Assembly: GCA_035299085.1 (NCBI GenBank)
Contig: DATGXG010000065.1
Location: forward strand, 1-42,073
Length of the DNA stretch: 42,073 nucleotides
Source of the DNA: Bacteroidales bacterium
Lineage (GTDB): Bacteria; Bacteroidota; Bacteroidia; Bacteroidales; UBA10428
Direction of reading: 5' to 3'
In this document: piece after piece, positions 25,906 through 32,330 of the stretch
Position numbering within the stretch: position 1 is the first letter of the stretch
How the letters are laid out: every line of letters starts with the position of its first letter
Position numbers and translations under genes: made by a program
Notes under the pieces: generated by a model
The model's input: only the letters and a program-made list of their open reading frames with translations
Told to the model about the DNA's origin: nothing
The model's database searches: none

Positions 25906-26371
25906 AACCTCTTTCAGCGGCGATGCCGTACATAACTTTCTTCATCTCTTTTACTAAATCATAATTTAATCTTGAAAGATCGATGAATTGAGATTCATAA
26001 TCATTATCAATTAAAAGATTTTGATCCGAATCGAATTGGATAGATTTTACATCATTCCATTTCACTTTGGTTTCTTTGCCAAAAACGGTAGTTTTAATAA
26101 CTATCTTTTCTTTATCTATTATTACGAATGCCTTTCCAAATAATTTTAAGAAAGACCAACCGAAACCTGCATAGGTGAAAAATACTCCGGTTAATATCAA
26201 AATGGTATATTGCATATCATCAAATACCGGTGCGTAATGGTTGGTACGTACATAATGGCTGTATATAAGGATAAAAGCCAGAAAGCCAAAGGCGGCCAGT
26301 CCCAGTATGATCATGGGTATCGATTTCGCGCCATTTTTCAATAAGTCAACGTGTAATTCCATTGGTTTCAA
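25889..26371 (-). CDS. Small membrane protein with PH-like domain
   Basis: The 160-residue protein has two transmembrane helices (about 17-38 and 53-76) and a C-terminal beta-rich region (about 80-145) with AFVIIDKEKIVIKTTVFGKETKVKWNDVKSIQFD. This resembles the STM3941/bacterial PH-like membrane proteins in which W-x-D-V-x-S-I is the signature turn. Its function is unknown. The last residues (LSNPV) and the stop codon fall in a degenerate dispersed repeat, so the C-terminus may not be ancestral. It precedes the Arr gene by 94 bp on the same strand. The PH-like call is by pattern only. Confidence 0.65.
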   Translation of the reverse strand: MKPMELHVDLLKNGAKSIPMIILGLAAFGFLAFILIYSHYVRTNHYAPVFDDMQYTILILTGVFFTYAGFGWSFLKLFGKAFVIIDKEKIVIKTTVFGKETKVKWNDVKSIQFDSDQNLLIDNDYESQFIDLSRLNYDLVKEMKKVMYGIAAERGLSNPV

Positions 26372-26444
26372 TTTAGATTGTGAGTACCTCGTTTATTATT
26401 GGATGCAAAATCATATGAAAATCCACATCCTAAACCAATAACTT

Positions 26445-26724
26445 CTATTGCAGACTTATGTGAATTGGTATTACAATTTTAACATTCACCGGATGCCCAT
26501 TACATTTTCCAGGCTTCCAATCAGGCATCATTTTCAAGACCCTGATTACTTCATTTTGAACCTGAATCTGGTCAGGATGGATAATTTTAATGTCCTTCAT
26601 TTTGCCGTTTGAATCAATAATGAATTCAATTGTAATGCGACCAAAAATTTCAATCCGATTGTTGCCAGCCGGCAGGGTTATGCAGGATAAAACAAAGCGT
26701 AATTAGTACAAAAAGGATCCTCAT
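26445..26724 (-). pseudogene. Frameshifted small TonB C-terminal-domain protein
   Basis: The gene starts at ATG 26724 with MRILFVLITLCFILHN, a signal peptide, but that frame stops after 24 codons. A shift of one base at about 26655-26675 connects it to LPAGNNRIEIFGRITIEF, which continues IIDSNGKMKDIKIIH and then VLKMMPDWKPGKCNGHPVNV before a stop at 26447-26445. This is a TonB C-terminal domain: the vdsdGkv...vlkxmPxWkPGxxxGxPvxV pattern is complete. The span of 280 bp is 93 codons plus one base, as expected for a single insertion. Intact, it would be a secreted protein of about 92 residues. A sequencing error is the alternative. The region is surrounded by dispersed repeats. Confidence 0.75.
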
Positions 26725-26740
26725 TTACTAAATGTTTGTT

Positions 26741-26869
26741 ACAAATAAGCACGAATGCATGAATTTAATACGAATTTTCTTTCGCCCTTTCAGGGCAGAT
26801 TAAAAACAATGATCATTATACACAGGGTTGTGCACCCTGTGCTGGGTTAGGTCGCCCTTTCAGGGCTAT
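26741..26869. repeat. Dispersed repeats: CGAATGCATGAAT fragment plus composite palindrome copy A
   Basis: A diverged copy of the ACGAATGCACGAATT element (26741-26775) is followed by the composite element at 26781-26869. This consists of CGCCCTTTCAGGGC, about 27 bp of spacer, the hairpin ACACAGGGTTGTGCACCCTG, and a second CGCCCTTTCAGGGC. With the neighbouring copies it accounts for the gene-free stretch 26725-27192; between 26870 and 26966 I see nothing. Confidence 0.75.
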
Positions 26870-26966
26870 TTGTAATTTAAAATCAGAACAATTGATTCAA
26901 CTCTAAAAGGGTTATTGTGAAACACGAATTACCCTTAAAAATCCTTTTCCCGAATCAGATTAAAGT

Positions 26967-27046
26967 GAGGCTGTTTTTGTGTATCAAATTACAGTCAGAG
27001 GCTGTTTTCGCATATCAAATTACAGTCAGTGGCAGTTTTCGCGAAT
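26967..27046. repeat. 31-bp tandem repeat, about 2.5 units
   Basis: Units begin at 26967, 26998 and 27029. The first two share GAGGCTGTTTT and ATCAAATTACAGTCA and differ only in the middle (TGTGT versus CGCAT). The third is partial (GTGGCAGTTTTCGC) and merges with composite copy B. It is not a CRISPR: the units are contiguous with no spacers. Confidence 0.7.
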
Positions 27047-27135
27047 CACCCTGAAAGGGTGAAAAATACCAGCACAGGGTTTCAACCCTGTGTTTTAAGT
27101 GTTGATTTGACATTCAGCCCTGAAAGGGCGAAATA
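27047..27135. repeat. Composite palindrome copy B, inverted relative to copy A
   Basis: On the minus strand it reads CGCCCTTTCAGGGC, a spacer, ACACAGGGTTGAAACCCTGT, GCTGG, then CACCCTTTCAGGGTG. This is the same module order as 26781-26869 but on the opposite strand, so the pair forms a large imperfect inverted repeat around the 31-bp tandem units. Confidence 0.75.
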
Positions 27136-27192
27136 GTATGCACAATCAGTTGAAAATCCAAAAATATGACCGTGAAATTCGTTCTAATTAAT

Positions 27193-27939
27193 TTAATAGT
27201 CTTTAATTCGTGCATTCGTGGTTATTTTCGCCGTATATTTTATCCTGCGTTTTTCGAGATCTTTTTGAAGAAGATCCCTTTTTATCGCCATTCCGTGTGA
27301 GGGAATAAACAGCCTGCAGGATGTGGTATTGAGAAGTTTTTCCCAGCTTGAAATCAGTTCGCCCGTATCAGCTGCAAAGGGAGGGAATGCTGTCCATGGA
27401 AATATACCGAAAACCGTATCACCTGCAAGAGTTATTTCATTATCGATAATAACGGATACCGATCCTGTTGTGTGCCCCGAAGTATGCATGATATAGGCGC
27501 TGAACCCGTATGAAGAAAGGTCAAAGAATTCATTTGCGGTCAGATCGGGTTTGCAGGGTTGATATAAAGCAATTGATCTGAATTTAGCGGCAAACGTTTT
27601 TACAAGAAATTTACTGAAACGGTTGGTGCCTGTAGGAAGGATATTGTCGCCGGCTGCCAGGTAATCTTTTTCAGAGTGATGAATGATCACCTTTGCACCG
27701 TAATTGGCCTTAATCCTTGCCGCATTGGCAGCATGATCAAAATGGGAATGGGTGAGAATCAGCAAGTCGATTTTTTCGATGCCCAGTCTGCCGAGTCTGT
27801 TTACAAGTGTCGGCCACAGGAATCCCGGACTGGTGTCCACCAGGATGGTTGACTTATCGTTTTTAAGCAAAAAAACATTACTCCTTCCGCCGATCAGGCG
27901 AATGATTTGATTACCCTGAGATGTAAACCAGGATTTCAT
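27193..27939 (-). CDS. MBL-fold metallo-hydrolase
   Basis: Metallo-beta-lactamase superfamily hydrolase, cytoplasmic, 248 residues. Metal ligands are all present: HSHFDH (His64, His66, Asp68, His69), SGHTTGS (His156), AGDT (Asp174) and PSHG (His215), the arrangement of a binuclear zinc or iron site. The set resembles glyoxalase-II/QuiP-like hydrolases without further specificity. The C-terminal residues about 238-248 (KITTNARIKDY) and the stop are encoded by the 30-bp dispersed element at 27199-27228, so the last helix ends in repeat-derived sequence. It lies 39 bp downstream of the cupin gene and is probably co-transcribed with it. Confidence 0.88.
   Translation of the reverse strand: MKSWFTSQGNQIIRLIGGRSNVFLLKNDKSTILVDTSPGFLWPTLVNRLGRLGIEKIDLLILTHSHFDHAANAARIKANYGAKVIIHHSEKDYLAAGDNILPTGTNRFSKFLVKTFAAKFRSIALYQPCKPDLTANEFFDLSSYGFSAYIMHTSGHTTGSVSVIIDNEITLAGDTVFGIFPWTAFPPFAADTGELISSWEKLLNTTSCRLFIPSHGMAIKRDLLQKDLEKRRIKYTAKITTNARIKDY
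27199..27228 (-). repeat. 30-bp dispersed element (ACCACGAATGCACGAATT type) within a coding region
   Basis: All 30 bp are identical, in inverted orientation, to 30728-30757. Copies with one or more mismatches lie at 41733-41762, about 41986-42015 and 26741-26775. Here it codes for the final residues of the MBL protein. Confidence 0.8.
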
Positions 27940-27978
27940 TATTCAATGACTGCTGTTTTATAAGTGCAAGTTGGTGAT

Positions 27979-28527
27979 TTATTTTTTTGAATAGTAATTA
28001 GCCCTGTAACCCATTAAAAAACTAATTGGGGCAAGTATCCAATATGTCAAAAGTTGTACAGCCCAGGGGGGACTAATTACCCTTATTTCGTTCTTATGTT
28101 TTAATCCCATCAGAGGTAGTTGCAAAAATGGAGGCATTCCTTTTTCATTCAGTTTATCATCTTTGGCCATTTCGAAATAGGATTCAAAAAACTCGTCAAT
28201 GTGAAGCGCAGGAGAAAACTGTTGAACAGAATGTGCCTCTATGTCGTCTTCATTCCAAAAACAATGTGCGACACCGGAAGGAATGGTAATTTCTTCACCG
28301 GGACCTATGATTTGTTCCTTACCATTAACCAGGAAATGAAGTTTTCCGGAAATAACTTTTGCAGAGCTTACCTGGTATGGATGAATATGAATGGGTTCTC
28401 TCATCTCCGATTTAGGATTGAAAGACTCAATTTCGAGAAGTCGACCATTTGTCTCCTTTCCTGTTTGAAGGAAAATCATTTTTTGCCCTGTCCGTATGTT
28501 TGTAATTTTATCACCCAGCTTTGCCAT
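27979..28527 (-). CDS. Cupin-domain protein with C-terminal hydrophobic helix
   Basis: The 182-residue protein has a single cupin barrel (about 15-110). Motif 1 is EPIHIHPYQVSSAKVISGKL (metal ligands His47/His49 and a displaced later residue) and motif 2 is ITIPSGVAHCFWNED. After an acidic linker, PPWAVQLLTYWILAPISFLM (about 152-171) could be a membrane helix, followed by the positively charged end RANYYSKK. Single cupins of this kind serve as sensors, isomerases or dioxygenases, and the substrate cannot be inferred. It is probably the first gene of a two-gene unit with the MBL hydrolase, 39 bp apart. Confidence 0.82.
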   Translation of the reverse strand: MAKLGDKITNIRTGQKMIFLQTGKETNGRLLEIESFNPKSEMREPIHIHPYQVSSAKVISGKLHFLVNGKEQIIGPGEEITIPSGVAHCFWNEDDIEAHSVQQFSPALHIDEFFESYFEMAKDDKLNEKGMPPFLQLPLMGLKHKNEIRVISPPWAVQLLTYWILAPISFLMGYRANYYSKK

Positions 28528-28651
28528 ATAGCTCGTTTTCAGTCCTTAATCAAGAGTCGTTCAGCCCTGTTTCAAGACCGGCAATTGCAAAAAGCCGAAC
28601 TAATGGTATAAGCAATTAAAAGACGGAATAGTTTTGAATTTTTATCTTTTT

Positions 28652-28945
28652 TTATCTCACAAATCCTTTAGCCAGGATGGTGTCACAGTGTGAAGCGTGT
28701 AACCGGTGCTGCAATATCTCCTGGTATTCCAAAGAATTGTACCACGCTTCAAAATCGCGTTTTGATTTAAATTCGATAATAATGGTTCGTGTGTACCCCC
28801 ATGTGCCTTCTAAGATTTCAGGGTGATCATCCGCCACTAAATATTCTCCGTTGTAGTTACCAAATACCTCATCCGCTTTTTCGAGGTATTTGTCATATTC
28901 CTCTCTGTCATGAATTCGAATGTTGGCAATAAAATAGTAGCTCAT
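28652..28945 (-). CDS. DUF1330 family protein
   Basis: The 97-residue protein is of the dimeric ferredoxin-like (alpha/beta barrel) DUF1330 family. It starts YYFIANIRIHDREEYDKYLE, has VFGNYNGEYLVADDHPEILEG, and RTIIIEFKSKRDFEAWYNSLEYQEIL, the strongly conserved block before the end. These proteins are cytoplasmic and of unknown activity. The 124-bp gap before the cupin gene is AT-rich with nothing recognised, so it is uncertain whether the two genes share a transcript. Confidence 0.85.
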   Translation of the reverse strand: MSYYFIANIRIHDREEYDKYLEKADEVFGNYNGEYLVADDHPEILEGTWGYTRTIIIEFKSKRDFEAWYNSLEYQEILQHRLHASHCDTILAKGFVR

Positions 28946-29040
28946 TTGGGACCAATGATAAATTTTTATGTTATGAAAGATCTAAAGTAAGCTTTAATTA
29001 ATGTCTTTAAATCGTTTGCTTACTTCTTTTTACATAAAAA

Positions 29041-29367
29041 CTAATATCCCTGGAAGTAAAAATCAATATAATCTTCCCTGATAAAAAAGAACAACAGCTT
29101 TTCCAAATTAAAATAGCTTCCACCCATGACAAGGAATTGCCCTTCAAATTTAAATGGTTGTTTTTTTGATAACACAAAACTTTCAGTACTTGAACTTTCT
29201 CCATTTGAACTTATACGATGAAAATGAACGATTCCAAGATCCATTTTTTTCACACTTGAAATAGAATCGATCAGGGAGATCATTTTTCTAATGTCCTGAT
29301 TCTGTCCCTGGCAGGGTAACGATGCACTGACCAGGACAATCGCGATAATAAAAAATATAGCTTTCAT
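29041..29367 (-). CDS. Small secreted protein of unknown function
   Basis: Taken from the internal ATG at 29367, because MKAIFFIIAIVLVSASLPCQGQNQ is an unmistakable signal peptide; the frame extends upstream to 29433 without a sensible N-terminus. The mature part, about 85 residues, contains ISLIDSISSVKKMDLGIVHFHRISSNGESS and a hydrophobic/aromatic C-terminal half (FNLEKLLFFFIREDYIDFYF). No family recognised. It stands alone between the DUF1330 gene and a HEAT-like membrane protein. Confidence 0.6.
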   Translation of the reverse strand: MKAIFFIIAIVLVSASLPCQGQNQDIRKMISLIDSISSVKKMDLGIVHFHRISSNGESSSTESFVLSKKQPFKFEGQFLVMGGSYFNLEKLLFFFIREDYIDFYFQGY

Positions 29368-29524
29368 TATGTAAACAATTGGTTTAATTTTTTGGGGTGA
29401 TTTAAGAATGAGAATTTCACCAGGGATCTTCATAGAAACATGGTCATTTCATTTAGTGTTAGCTACTATTAACTCTGGTTCTTAGCGTACTTGAAGTGGC
29501 AGAATTTCTGTTTTTAACGACCTT

Positions 29525-29905
29525 TTACTTAAATCGTATCAGCGCAGTATTTGTACCCTCTATATTGCCGATTGCTCTTAACAATTCGCGTTGACAGACG
29601 TATTTACTGTGATCACAAGGTGTTCCGGTTTGCAATGATTTTAATGTACTTAATGCTCTGTCATCGCCGACATATTCGAGAGTCCATATAACATGATTTT
29701 TCTCTTCGAGGCTGGAGTTTTGTGATTTCAATTCAGCGATGAGAGCCTCTACGTTGTCTCCGGGATAATGGCTTTTTGCATAGTCGCAATATTTATTCAC
29801 ATCAGATCTTATCCAAAAGTATATTCCGACAAAACACACTACAATAAAGAAAATACCAGAAACAAAAAGGATAAAAAGGATTTTTATAACTCTTGCCGTT
29901 TTCAT
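29525..29905 (-). CDS. Membrane-anchored small protein with a HEAT-like segment
   Basis: The 126-residue protein has one N-terminal transmembrane helix (about 8-32, IKILFILFVSGIFFIVVCFV) and an extracytoplasmic helical part with HVIWTLEYVGDDRALSTLKSL, which has the form of a HEAT/PBS-lyase repeat (W-x-L-x-x-x-G-D-x-R-A-L). Two cysteines (CDHSKYVC, about 97-104) could form a disulfide. The ATG at 29905 is preferred since it directly gives the anchor helix. Function unknown. Confidence 0.6.
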   Translation of the reverse strand: MKTARVIKILFILFVSGIFFIVVCFVGIYFWIRSDVNKYCDYAKSHYPGDNVEALIAELKSQNSSLEEKNHVIWTLEYVGDDRALSTLKSLQTGTPCDHSKYVCQRELLRAIGNIEGTNTALIRFK

Positions 29906-30023
29906 GGTTATGAGGTTTAAGAGGTTGGTTTAAGGAGTTCAAAGTGTAGAAAACATGATGATAAAGTTATATAAAAACAATTTCAGATCTGCTTCGTTTC
30001 GAACCTAAACGGGTAGGTTACAT

Positions 30024-30677
30024 CTATAAAATAAAATAAACTCCAAATCGGCAACCATACGATAATTGTCCGGTTTTCATCGATTTATAATCCAATACAC
30101 TTAAACCTTTACCAATGAAAGGAGTGACGCGTATTATACATCTTTCACTTAATTGATAACCTGTTCCAAGATCCAATTGAGCTATAACCTGGGATTGATG
30201 CAGGTTCTGAATGAGAAATTTTGATTTATGTTCGGAATTGTCCTCAAAGACTGTATTTTCTTCACATTTTGTTTGAATAGTAAGATCCAGACCAACTGAA
30301 GGATAAAACATCAATCTGTTTTTGTGAATTAATTGTATACCAAATCTTACCGGTATACTTATATAAGAAACCTTTAAATCACTTTGCCTGGGTATAGCCG
30401 GATCTCCCGGATCCTCAATCAGGTAATTGTATTTTAATTGATACCCCTGAGTCCCATATCCTAATCCACTACCTAAAAATAAGTGGTTAAACTGATAGTG
30501 AAAGTCAATCCCCAGGGAAGTTGTCAGCCTGGTTTTATATTCATAATCAAAACCAGTTTCTTTAAAATATTTATTTCCTCCTAGAGAACCATTTATTCCT
30601 ATTGAAATTTTATGATCCTGTGCATACAAATTTAAGAAGACAAGGAATAGTGCGGAGGTTAAGGTAACTCTTTTCAT
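30024..30677 (-). CDS. PorT-like outer-membrane beta-barrel protein
   Basis: The 217-residue protein has a signal peptide (MKRVTLTSALFLVFLNLYAQ) and PorT-family strand patterns: ISIGINGSLGGNKY, LFLGSGLGYGTQGYQLKYNY, VSYISIPVRFGIQLI (the conserved Y-I-x-I-P block), FYPSVGLDL, IAQLDLGTGYQL, and a final strand SYGCRFGVYFIL. It probably forms an eight-stranded outer-membrane barrel. It is upstream of the HEAT-like gene with about 120 bp between them. It should not be read as the gliding gene porT itself; the family is large. Confidence 0.8.
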   Translation of the reverse strand: MKRVTLTSALFLVFLNLYAQDHKISIGINGSLGGNKYFKETGFDYEYKTRLTTSLGIDFHYQFNHLFLGSGLGYGTQGYQLKYNYLIEDPGDPAIPRQSDLKVSYISIPVRFGIQLIHKNRLMFYPSVGLDLTIQTKCEENTVFEDNSEHKSKFLIQNLHQSQVIAQLDLGTGYQLSERCIIRVTPFIGKGLSVLDYKSMKTGQLSYGCRFGVYFIL

Positions 30678-30727
30678 AGGAAGGGAATTTAAGAACTAAC
30701 TGTGAATAATTAAATAAGATATTGCAA

Positions 30728-30812
30728 AAAATAACCACGAATGCACGAATTAAAGACGAAAATTTAAATTAAAAGCGAATGAACACGAATGAGCTGAAAG
30801 CGATGCTTTCAG
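30728..30812. repeat. Dispersed ACGAATGCACGAATT element with terminal hairpin
   Basis: The 30-bp head at 30728-30757 (identical to 27199-27228 in inverted orientation) is followed by an AT-rich link and ACACGAATGA, then the hairpin CTGAAAGC-GAT-GCTTTCAG (30794-30812). The same head-link-hairpin order recurs at 41733-41809 with a different stem sequence. It lies between the TlpA-like gene and the PorT-like gene. Confidence 0.75.
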
Positions 30813-30869
30813 GAGAATTATAATGATTAAACAATTTATAATCTTAAATCCTCCACTCAAACGACCTCA

Positions 30870-32279
30870 TTATTCTTTCACCTCCAATATCGAATAGAAT
30901 TGACCATTCTCTTCTTTCATATTTGGATTGGCCGGGTCAATTTCTTTTTTACCATCAAAATAGTAATAGTATAAATATTCTCCGTTTGGTAAGTCCAATG
31001 AATATTGCCACTCATTATTATATTTCAACAGTATATAGCTCTTCTTTTTTCCATTTACAGGTTTTATAACCAGTAATGAATATTTTGAATCAAGGTATCC
31101 ATTGTAATTAAACTTGGTCTTTTTCAATAGTAATTTATTGACCAAATAATTGTCAGGTAAATATTCATTTAATATATATGGTAAAGTTGCTAATCCTCCA
31201 AAATCATTTTCAATAACAATACCATTCGGATCAATTAAAAAATAGGTCGGAAAAGCGAAAACATTGTACTTTGCAACATAATCCCCATCAAGGGATGCTA
31301 ACATTTGCGACCATGAGTAATTTTTCTTTTTTATAAAATCAGAAACTTCCTTGCCATTGTCTTTAACATTCACGCCAAGAATATCAAATTTCTCACCACC
31401 ATATAAATCATATATGTCTTTCATTGTATATTCCATCTCTGATAAACAGGCACCACAACCAAGATACCAGAAGTCCAATAAAACAAACTTGCCAATGTAG
31501 TCTTTCAGATTTATTCGGTCCCCATCAATTCTTTCACCCACAAGCTCGGGAGCCTTATATCCTATCTGGGTGCTTGTTAATGGGATATTATCCGGAACTT
31601 GTTCCAGTACTATTGTATCCCCTGTAACATTCGAGCCTTTGATCAGATATCTGCTATTCCTTATACACAGATATTCATTTATATTTAATCTATTTCTATT
31701 TAAAGTATCTTCGAGAGTAAAATAGGGATTTGAATAGTCAATTCCTGTCCTGGATTCAATTCTTATAGTATAGATTTGTTGATTCTGAGTGATCTTTGCT
31801 ATCCGGTACTCGCAAATTTTAAAATCAATATCAATTAAATTTTTGTCTTTATCGGTATTGGCAGATAGTAATTGGATGCAAGTTGTGCCACCATCATACT
31901 TGCATGTAATATAGTTGGGTTTTGCATTTTCTTTATTTATTGGGATAATTGCAATTTCATCATTACTGAAAATCCTATCATTATTTGAATCTAGAAAAAA
32001 CAAGCACATTGAATCTTTTACTGTACCCAATCCATAAATATATATATCTTTTTTTGATACAGTCAACAACTCAAGCCTGAACAAGGATGGATCAGAGTAT
32101 ATTTCTTTATTAAATGAAAAGGAATCGAGTGCCTCATTATTTTTTTCGAATGAAGTGACAAATCGATTAGGTATGATTTTATCGCCGCATATTTTATCAG
32201 TTGTCAATATGATATCATTCTGGGCAGTGGCAGTCAAACCCATAGTCAGGAAAATTAGCTCCCATACGTGATTTTTCAT
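30870..32279 (-). CDS. Secreted thioredoxin-fold (TlpA-like) protein with N- and C-terminal extra domains
   Basis: The 469-residue protein has a signal peptide (about 1-19). Residues 20-235 form an unassigned N-terminal region containing a calcium-loop-like FFLDSNNDRIFSNDE (95-109). The redoxin domain (about 238-370) has LLDFWYLGCGACLSEM, with active site Cys275-Gly-Ala-Cys278 instead of the usual C-x-P-C, and cis-proline-like FAFPTYFLIDPNG. Residues about 395-469 look like an E-set/AMPK-like beta-sandwich (SLDLPNGEYLYYYYFDGKKE). It probably acts in periplasmic thiol-disulfide exchange, but the CGAC site suggests a shifted redox potential. No partner is next to it. Confidence 0.82.
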   Translation of the reverse strand: MKNHVWELIFLTMGLTATAQNDIILTTDKICGDKIIPNRFVTSFEKNNEALDSFSFNKEIYSDPSLFRLELLTVSKKDIYIYGLGTVKDSMCLFFLDSNNDRIFSNDEIAIIPINKENAKPNYITCKYDGGTTCIQLLSANTDKDKNLIDIDFKICEYRIAKITQNQQIYTIRIESRTGIDYSNPYFTLEDTLNRNRLNINEYLCIRNSRYLIKGSNVTGDTIVLEQVPDNIPLTSTQIGYKAPELVGERIDGDRINLKDYIGKFVLLDFWYLGCGACLSEMEYTMKDIYDLYGGEKFDILGVNVKDNGKEVSDFIKKKNYSWSQMLASLDGDYVAKYNVFAFPTYFLIDPNGIVIENDFGGLATLPYILNEYLPDNYLVNKLLLKKTKFNYNGYLDSKYSLLVIKPVNGKKKSYILLKYNNEWQYSLDLPNGEYLYYYYFDGKKEIDPANPNMKEENGQFYSILEVKE

Positions 32280-32330
32280 TCTTCTATTATTTAAGCGTAT
32301 GTAAGAATGACCATATGAAGGCTGGGAAGC

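Noticed and set aside
26967..27046. Possible CRISPR-like array
   Set aside because: The units are directly contiguous with no spacers, there are fewer than three full units, and no cas gene is near.
28120..28611. Plus-strand frame of 163 codons opposite the cupin gene
   Set aside because: Shadow of the cupin coding region; the composition lacks any recognisable domain and the cupin motifs on the other strand are clear.
30024..30677. Naming this gene porT
   Set aside because: It shares the barrel family pattern only; the family is broad and nothing here ties it to the T9SS machinery.
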